A stretch of 64,000 nucleotides of DNA from Azospirillum brasilense (lineage in GTDB: Bacteria; Pseudomonadota; Alphaproteobacteria; Azospirillales; Azospirillaceae), in the NCBI RefSeq assembly GCF_005222205.1, contig NZ_CP032345.1:1737501-1801500 (forward strand), written 5' to 3'. Below are positions 56,260 to 64,000 of the stretch, piece by piece (positions within the stretch are counted from its first letter, which is position 1; each line of letters opens with the position of its first letter). Position numbers and translations under genes: made by a program. The notes beneath the pieces are model-generated. The model was not told the origin of the DNA, did no database searches, and saw only the letters and a program-made list of their open reading frames with translations.

Positions 56260-58062
<1,803 letters not shown>

Positions 58063-58339
58063 CGGTGCCCGGAGCCCTGGTTTGGGGCGGAACATAGGGC
58101 GGACGGACGATGCGCGCAATGGAGAAGGGCGACGGTGCCGCTTTGACCAATGTTGGTCGCGGCTCGCAGGGCGGCTCCCCTCACACCCCCTCCCATGGTC
58201 CGCCGCGCGACAACCATGCCGCGCGCCGGTCAGGGGCGGGGCCGCCCGGGGCACGATGCGGCGCCCGGCCTTTTCCCTTTACCGTCCCGCGCCAGCCATG
58301 GACTATGGCGGCGCGAAGCGTGCCCTCGGGGGATCATTC

Positions 58340-59656
58340 ATGAAATGCGCGGTGATCATCCCGGTCGGGCCGGGGCACGACGGCTTGTCCGAAGAGGCGG
58401 CGGCCTCCGTCGAGGCGGCGTTCCGCGCCGACCAAGGCCCCTTTTCGGACGTGATGATCCTGCGCATCCCCGACCCGGACGGCGCGATCGGCCGTTCGAA
58501 GTGCCGGAACTTCGGTGTCGAGCACGCCATCCAGCATGGTGCGGAGTGGGTGTTCTTCCTGGACGCCGACGATTTGATGGACCGGAACGGCTTTGCGGCG
58601 GTTCGAACCCATGTCGCGGACTTCGACGCCGTGTTCGGAATGATCGCCGAGCAGTGGTACGGGTCGGACGCGGTGGCGTTGCGGGAAAAGCAGGTGGGGG
58701 CGACCACCCTTCTGACCGACATCCTGCTGAACGACCCGTATCTGACGCTGCAGATGGGGCATTTCGTCCGCGCGCGCGTCGCGCGATCCATCCCGTTTGA
58801 CGAGGCCATGGATACCGGCGAGGACTTCAAATACTACCTGGAGCTCTGGCGGACGCACAAATGCTGCAAGATCGGGCAACCGCTCTTCATCAACCGGCGC
58901 GGGGCCCACTCCACCGGGCCGCGCTCGGCGGACGGTGGACGGTGGCGCCACGCGGTGACGCGGGTGTTCGGCGACTTCTTCCGCAACCACCCCATCGTGA
59001 TCAACTTCGTGGTCTCCGGCGTGAAGGTCGGCTTCGCCATCGCCAACCCGTTCGACCTGATCCACCGCCATTACCTGCGCCGCGTGTTCTTCGAACAGGA
59101 GGAGCTGAACTATCTGCGGGGGCTCGTGCCCGCCGGATCGTCGATCCTGGAGATCGGCGCCAATGTCGGGAACCACGTTGTCTACTATGGTCTGTTCATG
59201 GCGCCGCGCCGCATCATCGCGGTCGAGCCCAACCCGGCGGCCATGCATTTCCTGAAGAAGAACGCGGAGATCAACCGGCTCGACCCGGCGATGATCACCT
59301 TCCTGGAGTGCGGCGTCGGGGACCGCCCTGGTTTCTTCGACCTCAGCGTCGCCGACGAGGCCAATTTGGGGGCGGCGCGGCTGGTCCCGGCGGAGGGCGG
59401 GCGCGTCGCCGTCCACCCCATCGACGATCTCGTCCAGGAGCGCGTGGACTTCATCAAGATCAACGTCGAGGGCATGGAGATGGAGGCGCTGATGGGCGCG
59501 CAGGCGACCATCGCGCGCCACCAGCCTATCCTGTTCATCGAGGTCATGAACGCCAACAAGGACGCCTTCCTCGACTGGGCCGGACAGAACGGCTACCGCA
59601 TCGCCGAGGAGTTCCGGTACGTCAACGCCTCAAACTACGTGGCCATGCCGGCGTGA
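58340..59656 (+). CDS. Glycosyltransferase-FkbM methyltransferase fusion protein
   Basis: A 438-residue two-domain protein. The N-terminal part (about 1-235) looks like a GT-A/family-2-type glycosyltransferase: MKCAVIIPVGPGHDG start, WVFFLDADDLMDRNG with a DxDD-type metal motif, and EDFKYYLELW. The C-terminal part (about 250-430) is an FkbM-type methyltransferase: SILEIGANVGNHVVYYG, IIAVEPNPAAMHFLKKNAEI and FIKINVEGMEMEALMGA. Such fusions modify surface glycans or exopolysaccharides. GGGGGA precedes the ATG. It is convergent with glgA. Confidence 0.85.
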   Translation: MKCAVIIPVGPGHDGLSEEAAASVEAAFRADQGPFSDVMILRIPDPDGAIGRSKCRNFGVEHAIQHGAEWVFFLDADDLMDRNGFAAVRTHVADFDAVFGMIAEQWYGSDAVALREKQVGATTLLTDILLNDPYLTLQMGHFVRARVARSIPFDEAMDTGEDFKYYLELWRTHKCCKIGQPLFINRRGAHSTGPRSADGGRWRHAVTRVFGDFFRNHPIVINFVVSGVKVGFAIANPFDLIHRHYLRRVFFEQEELNYLRGLVPAGSSILEIGANVGNHVVYYGLFMAPRRIIAVEPNPAAMHFLKKNAEINRLDPAMITFLECGVGDRPGFFDLSVADEANLGAARLVPAEGGRVAVHPIDDLVQERVDFIKINVEGMEMEALMGAQATIARHQPILFIEVMNANKDAFLDWAGQNGYRIAEEFRYVNASNYVAMPA

Positions 59657-59678
59657 TGCCGATGGGAAAAGGGCGGCC

Positions 59679-61196
59679 TTACGCCACCAACACCGGCGCC
59701 ACCGCGCGGTAAAGCTCCATGTATTCCTCTGCCGGGCCGTGCCAGCCGAAGTCGCGGGTCATCGCGTGCTGCTGCAGGACGTGCCAGCGCTCCGGCTTGC
59801 GGTAGAGGGCGGCGGCGCGGCGCAGCGCCCAGGTCAGCTCCTGGGCGTTGGCATTGACGAACTGGAAGCCCGTCGCGCTGCCGTCGTTCACCGCCGCCGG
59901 GTTGGCGTCCACGATGGTGTCGGCCAAGCCCCCGGTGCGGCGGACCAGCGGCAGGGTGCCGTACTTCAGCGCGTACATCTGGGTCAGGCCGCAGGGCTCC
60001 GACCGCGACGGCACCAGGAACAGGTCGGCGCCGGCCTGGATGCGGTGGGACAGCGCCTCGTCGTAGCCGATGCGCACGCCGACCGACTTCGGGTACCAGG
60101 TGGCGAGGTGGCGGAAGCCGGCCTCCAGCGCCGGTTCGCCGCTGCCGAGAACGGCGAGCTGGCCACCCCAGGCGATCCACTGCGACGCCGCCTCCAGCAC
60201 CAGGTCCAGCCCCTTGTGGCCGGTCAGGCGGCTGACCACCGCGGCCAGCGGGGCGTCCGCCCGGCGGTCCAGGCCGAAGGTCGCCTGGAGGTCGGCCTTG
60301 CACAGGTCCTTGCCGCCGAGGTCCGCGGCGCCGTAGCGGGCGGCGATGTGCGGGTCGGCGGCGGGGTCCCAGATCTCGTAGTCCACGCCGTTGAGGATGC
60401 CGGTCAGCGCCTCGGCCCGCGTGGCGAGCAGCCCTTCCAGGCCCGCGCCGTGCTCCGCCGTCTGGATCTCGTGGGCGTAGGTCGGGCTGACCGTGGTCAG
60501 GCGGTCGGAGTAGAAGCAGCCGGCCTTGAGGAAGCCGACGCCGCCGTAATACTCCACGCCGTCGATCCGGAAGGCGGCCGACGGCAGGCCGAGATCGCTC
60601 ATCATCCAGGCGCCGAACAGGCCCTGGTAGGCGATGTTGTGGATCGTCGTCACCGTGCCCGGCCGGAACGGCCCGGCGAAGCGGTCGGGGCGCAGCTCCA
60701 GATAGGCCGGGATCAGGCCGGTCTGCCAGTCGTGCCCGTGCAGCACGTCGGGACGCCACCAGGGGTCGAGGCCGTCCTCCGCCGCGAAGCCCGCCGCGCA
60801 CCAGGACAGGGCGGCGAAGCGTTCCGCGTTGTCCGGCCAGTCCTTGCCGTCCGGCCCCAGATAGGGGTTGCCGGGCCGGTCGTAGAGCGCCGGCGCGTCC
60901 AGCACATAGGCCAGCACCCCGTCCGGCATCCGTCCGATCCGCAGCGTCGCCGGGGCGCCGCCGGGCAGATCAGTCAGGGGCTTGCCGACCGGCTGCAGGT
61001 CGGTGAGCCCGTTCAGCACCGCCGGATAGCCGGGCAGCAGCAGGCGGACCTCGGCTCCGGCGCGGTTCAGGGCGGGGGGCAGGGCGGCGGAGACATCGGC
61101 CAGCCCGCCGGTCTTCACCAGGGGGTAGCATTCCGGCGTGACGAACAGGACGCGCATGGAGGCGGGGTCTTTCGGTTTCTTCTTGGTCTTGCTCAC
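59679..61196 (-). CDS. glgA: Glycogen synthase
   Basis: GT5 enzyme adding glucose from ADP-glucose to growing glycogen, 505 residues. The substrate-binding loop is VKTGGLADVSAALPPALNRAG. Others are LHGHDWQTGLIPAYL, HNIAYQGLFG and the C-terminal SRSEPCGLTQMYALKYGTLP, containing the active-site Glu and Cys. I used the GTG at 61196 with the strong site GAGGGGG; the ATG at 61157 is the classic GlgA start and gives 492 residues. It lies 51 bases after glgC in the same direction. Confidence 0.95.
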   Translation of the reverse strand: MSKTKKKPKDPASMRVLFVTPECYPLVKTGGLADVSAALPPALNRAGAEVRLLLPGYPAVLNGLTDLQPVGKPLTDLPGGAPATLRIGRMPDGVLAYVLDAPALYDRPGNPYLGPDGKDWPDNAERFAALSWCAAGFAAEDGLDPWWRPDVLHGHDWQTGLIPAYLELRPDRFAGPFRPGTVTTIHNIAYQGLFGAWMMSDLGLPSAAFRIDGVEYYGGVGFLKAGCFYSDRLTTVSPTYAHEIQTAEHGAGLEGLLATRAEALTGILNGVDYEIWDPAADPHIAARYGAADLGGKDLCKADLQATFGLDRRADAPLAAVVSRLTGHKGLDLVLEAASQWIAWGGQLAVLGSGEPALEAGFRHLATWYPKSVGVRIGYDEALSHRIQAGADLFLVPSRSEPCGLTQMYALKYGTLPLVRRTGGLADTIVDANPAAVNDGSATGFQFVNANAQELTWALRRAAALYRKPERWHVLQQHAMTRDFGWHGPAEEYMELYRAVAPVLVA

Positions 61197-61247
61197 CGCC
61201 CCCTCGCCCCGTGGGGGCGAAGGGGGCAAAGGGGGCGGTGGGAGGGG

Positions 61248-62519
61248 TCAGTCCTTGGGCAGACGGTCGATCATGTCCTGGGTGATCAGGCAGACGCCGC
61301 CCTCACTGCGGTAGAAGCGCTTGGCGTCCAGCTCCGGGTCCTCGCCGACGACCAGCCCCTCGGGGATCACCACGCCGCGGTCGATCACCACCTTGGTCAG
61401 GCGGCAGTGGCGGCCGATGTCGCAGTCCGGCAGGACCACCGCCTGGTGCAGCTCGCTGAAGGAGTTGACGCGCACCTCGCTGAACAGCAGCGAGTTCTTC
61501 ACCAGCGAGCCGGAGATGATGCAGCCGCCCGACACCAGGCTGTCCACCGCCATGCCGCGCCGGTTCTCGTCGTCGAAGACGAACTTCGCCGGGGGAAGCT
61601 GCTCCTGGTAGGTGAAGATCGGCCACTCGCGGTCGTACATGTTGAGCTGCGGCGTGACGTGGCAGAGGTCGAGGTTGGCCTCCCAATAGGCGTCGATGGT
61701 GCCGACGTCGCGCCAGTAGGGCTCGGACTCGTGGCCGTTCAGGATGGCCGAGTCGGCGAAGTCGTGGGCCATCACCCGCGCCCCGCTCGTCACCAGATGC
61801 GGGATAATGTCCTTGCCGAAGTCGCGGGACGAGCCGGGATCGTTGAAGTCGCGCTCCAGCTGGTCGTAGAGGAACTGCGCGTTGAAGACGTAGATGCCCA
61901 TGCTGGCCAGCGACTTGTCCGGATTGCCCGGCATCGGCGGCGGGTCGGCGGGCTTCTCGACGAAGTCGATGACGCGCTGCGTCTCGTCCACATGCATGAC
62001 GCCGAAGCCGGTGGCCAGGGGGCGCGGCACCTGGATGCAGGGGATCGTCACATCGGCCTTCTTGGCGATGTGGTCGAGCAGCAGCGCGCCGTAATCCATC
62101 TTGTAGATGTGGTCGCCGGCGAGGATCAGGATGTATTCCGGCTCGTGGTCGCGCAGGATGTCCAGGTTCTGGTACACCGCGTCGGCGGTGCCCTGGTACC
62201 AGGCGGTCTCGCTGATGCGCTGCTGGGCCGGCAGCAGGTCGCAGAACTCGTTCATCTCGCCGCGGAAGAAGTTCCAGCCGCGCTGCAGGTGGCGGAGCAG
62301 GCTGTGCGACTTGTACTGCGTCAGCACGCCGATGCGGCGGAAGCCGGAATTGATGCAGTTCGACAGCGCGAAGTCGATGATCCGGAACTTGCCGCCGAAA
62401 TAGGTGGCCGGCTTGGCGCGACGGTCGGTCAGCTGCTTCAGCCGGCTGCCCCGGCCGCCGGCCAGGACGAGGGCCACGGCGCGGCGCGGCGCCAGCCGCA
62501 GATCCCGTTTGTCGAGCAT
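61248..62519 (-). CDS. glgC: Glucose-1-phosphate adenylyltransferase
   Basis: Makes ADP-glucose, the first committed step of glycogen synthesis; 423 residues. It has the N-terminal [23 protein letters not shown] nucleotide loop, [26 protein letters not shown] and FVEKPADPP, with a C-terminal left-handed beta-helix. The ATG at 62519 is preceded by AAGGGGAG. It forms a unit with glgA downstream. The divergent amtB lies 549 bases away. Confidence 0.96.
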   Translation of the reverse strand: MLDKRDLRLAPRRAVALVLAGGRGSRLKQLTDRRAKPATYFGGKFRIIDFALSNCINSGFRRIGVLTQYKSHSLLRHLQRGWNFFRGEMNEFCDLLPAQQRISETAWYQGTADAVYQNLDILRDHEPEYILILAGDHIYKMDYGALLLDHIAKKADVTIPCIQVPRPLATGFGVMHVDETQRVIDFVEKPADPPPMPGNPDKSLASMGIYVFNAQFLYDQLERDFNDPGSSRDFGKDIIPHLVTSGARVMAHDFADSAILNGHESEPYWRDVGTIDAYWEANLDLCHVTPQLNMYDREWPIFTYQEQLPPAKFVFDDENRRGMAVDSLVSGGCIISGSLVKNSLLFSEVRVNSFSELHQAVVLPDCDIGRHCRLTKVVIDRGVVIPEGLVVGEDPELDAKRFYRSEGGVCLITQDMIDRLPKD

Positions 62520-62734
62520 GTGTCTCCCCTTTCGGTTCTCTTTTTTGCTGTCGGCCATCCGGAAGCGTCCGGCGGACCAGCGTGGGCGGAGGCCGCTTGT
62601 TCCCGGCCCCGTCCGGCTCCGCCGGTTGAGATCATGACCGTGCCACATTTCACCGGGGCGGGCCAATAGGCCGAGGGGAACAGGCCGGAAATAGAAGGGG
62701 GCTGCCCAACGGTTGTGCGGAATTCAGACGCAGC

Positions 62735-62746
62735 TTTGTGCACAAA
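62735..62746. promoter_or_regulatory. Perfect 12-bp palindrome upstream of amtB
   Basis: TTTGTGCACAAA sits about 220 bases upstream of the sigma-54 promoter, a distance usual for enhancer-binding proteins. It contains GTGCAC but does not match a full NtrC site. Confidence 0.35.
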
Positions 62747-62857
62747 AAGCAGGCAAGCGCGCGGGAAACGAGCGCGCAACGCCCGAACGGGCGGCAATCG
62801 GCCTGCAATCCACGGGCGAATCACGCCGCGCCGCAAGGCTTTGGATGGTCCGATTTT

Positions 62858-62876
62858 CTGCTCAATTTCTGAGCAG
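62858..62876. promoter_or_regulatory. Hairpin or operator dyad upstream of amtB
   Basis: CTGCTCA-ATTTC-TGAGCAG has perfect 7-bp arms, about 90 bases upstream of the sigma-54 promoter. It may be an enhancer site or part of an untranslated RNA. Confidence 0.35.
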
Positions 62877-62958
62877 CGCAGGTCCGCGACTCGGGTCCTA
62901 TGCTGCTTTGCGGTCATCCGAAAGGCCGCAACCACCGCGATTCCTAGCCCTTTTGGGT

Positions 62959-62974
62959 TGGCACGCTTCTTGAA
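62959..62974 (+). promoter_or_regulatory. Sigma-54 promoter of amtB
   Basis: TGGCACG-CTTC-TTGA matches the consensus TGGCACG-N4-TTGC except the final C. GG and the -12 TTG are at the right distance, and the start is about 95 bases upstream of the ATG. Ntr control of amtB is well known in Azospirillum. Confidence 0.75.
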
Positions 62975-63068
62975 GACAAATCGGCGTACACGGCCCCCTC
63001 CCGCCGCCCCGTCTGTACCGGGGACGGGGCGAAACGGGCCAGAAGCATTCGAATAAAGAGGAGCCTCG

Positions 63069-64000
63069 ATGAGCCGTCTCTTCACCCTCGCCGCGCCGAC
63101 GATGGCGGCGATTCTGGGCTTGGCCGGTCTGCCTGCCGCCGCCCTCGCCCAGGAAGCGGCCGCCGCCGCGGCCGAGCCCACCCTGAGCAGCGGCGACACG
63201 GCTTGGATGCTGGTCGCCACGGCGCTGGTTCTGTTCATGACCATCCCGGGTCTGGCCCTGTTCTACGGCGGCATGGTCCGCAAGATGAACGTGCTGGCCA
63301 TCGTGATGCAGAGCTTCGCGATCTGCTGCCTGGTCAGCATCCTGTGGTTCTTCGCCGGTTACAGCATCGCCTTCACCGAGGGCACCCCGTATTTCGGCGG
63401 CCTGTCGAAGTTCATGCTGTCGGGCATCACCAAGGACGGCCTGTCGGGCGTCATTCCGGAGACGGTCTTCATCGTCTTCCAGATGACCTTCGCCATCATC
63501 ACCCCGGCCCTGATCACCGGCGCCTTCGCCGACCGCATGAAGTTCTCCTCGATGCTGGTCTTCACGGGCCTGTGGTCGCTGATCGTCTACGCGCCGATCA
63601 CCCACTGGGTCTGGGGTCCGGGCGGCTATCTGATGGGTGACGGCGTGCTCGATTACGCCGGCGGCACCGTGGTGCACATCAACGCGGGCGTGGCCGGTCT
63701 CGTCGCCGCCCTCGTGCTGGGCAAGCGCAAGGGCTACCCGAACGAGAACTTCGCCCCGCACAACCTCGTGCTCAGCCTGATCGGCGCCTCGATGCTGTGG
63801 GTCGGCTGGTTCGGCTTCAACGCGGGTTCCGCCGTGGCCGCCGACGGCCGTGCGGGCATGGCCATGCTGGTCACGCAGATCGCCGCCGCCACCGCCGCCA
63901 TGTCCTGGCTGCTGGTCGAGTGGGCCACCAAGGGCAAGCCCTCGGTCCTCGGCATCATCTCCGGCGCCGTCGCCGGCCTCGTCGCCATCACCCCGGCCTC
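63069..64000 (+). CDS. amtB: Ammonium transporter AmtB (3' end outside window)
   Basis: Inner-membrane ammonium channel, of which 310 codons are visible. A signal peptide (about 1-28, LAGLPAAALAQ) is followed by DTAWMLVATALVLFMTIPGLALFYGGMVR and multiple membrane segments. FADRMKFSSMLVF, GTVVHINAGVAGLVAALVLG (His of the pore twin) and LGASMLWVGWFGFNAGS are Amt signatures. The gene is cut by the window end. A sigma-54 promoter lies upstream. Confidence 0.95.
   Translation, partial: MSRLFTLAAPTMAAILGLAGLPAAALAQEAAAAAAEPTLSSGDTAWMLVATALVLFMTIPGLALFYGGMVRKMNVLAIVMQSFAICCLVSILWFFAGYSIAFTEGTPYFGGLSKFMLSGITKDGLSGVIPETVFIVFQMTFAIITPALITGAFADRMKFSSMLVFTGLWSLIVYAPITHWVWGPGGYLMGDGVLDYAGGTVVHINAGVAGLVAALVLGKRKGYPNENFAPHNLVLSLIGASMLWVGWFGFNAGSAVAADGRAGMAMLVTQIAAATAAMSWLLVEWATKGKPSVLGIISGAVAGLVAITPA

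Larger units (their letters stand above)
62520..63068. other. Regulatory gap between glgC and amtB
   Basis: This 549-base divergent region holds no gene. It contains two clear dyads (62735-62746 and 62858-62876) and a sigma-54 promoter (62959-62974). The glgC promoter should also be here; I could not identify it. The amtB leader ends with the ribosome site AAGAGGAG (about 63056-63063). Confidence 0.6.

Noticed and set aside
59739..62669. Long plus-strand frame opposite glgA and glgC
   Set aside because: Antisense to both genes, biased composition, no family match.

Overview
This is a chromosome-type window from a very GC-rich alphaproteobacterium. The gene content and protein sequences look most like Azospirillum (Rhodospirillales). 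Pointers are the alphaproteobacterial Fur/Mur protein, the CarD-RpoH neighbourhood, a SUV3-like helicase, DivJ/PleC-style kinases, many long sensory kinases, and an AmtB gene behind a sigma-54 promoter. The species call is inference from protein resemblance; there is no rRNA or tRNA gene here. Most of the window is ordinary core genome, densely packed on both strands.

Layout. 1-3.5 kb: phosphate operon pstA(partial)-pstB-phoU-phoB. 3.5-3.8 kb: nested repeats. 3.8-5.3 kb: MoeB-like activator, DsrE-like protein and a 93-aa unknown. 5.4-6.2 kb: an unrecognised protein with a duplicated beta-rich domain and a near-consensus promoter. 6.5-9.8 kb: coaBC-dut-Rrf2 regulator-cysK, with a palindrome before cysK. 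10-15.4 kb: sigma-54 response regulator, cold-shock protein, large hybrid kinase. 15.5-19.5 kb: SitABCD-type Mn/Zn/Fe ABC transporter. 19.7-22.5 kb: SAM hydroxide adenosyltransferase family protein, pseudo-receiver, HAD phosphatase, coiled-coil protein, Fur/Mur. 22.7-25 kb: transglutaminase-like protein and a histidine kinase. 25-29 kb: htpG and a secreted unknown. 29-33 kb: SUV3-like helicase, Hsp15-like protein, TerC. 33-36.6 kb: CBS protein, DUF938 methyltransferase, MFS transporter, LysR. 36.7-40 kb: fdxA, carD, a degenerate phosphatase, rpoH. 40-46 kb: adenylate cyclase, M48 peptidase, nuclease-like protein, proline iminopeptidase. 46-50.3 kb: rpmI-rplT-pheS-pheT. 50.3-56.1 kb: receiver protein, HD-GYP response regulator, SH3/SPOR protein, LysR with a divergent micro-gene, glycine-zipper lipoprotein. 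56.2-64 kb: lepA, a glycosyltransferase-FkbM fusion, glgC-glgA, and amtB (cut by the window end).

How the genes fit together. Several blocks are nutrient-response modules: Pst/PhoU/PhoB for phosphate, Sit with a nearby Fur/Mur for divalent metals, cysK with an Rrf2 regulator for cysteine, and AmtB with sigma-54 control for ammonium. RpoH and its probable client htpG are both present, the latter behind a heat-shock-like promoter.

I found no CRISPR array, prophage, transposase, secretion locus or defence system. The most unusual structure is the repeat landscape. A two-copy, about 115-bp palindrome-rich element is inserted inside two different other repeats, and one insertion shows an apparent TAA target duplication. 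Other points of interest are two enzyme or receiver paralogues with lost catalytic residues, a metal permease with a C-terminal DtxR/MntR-like tail, and an M48 peptidase whose N-terminus is repeat-derived.
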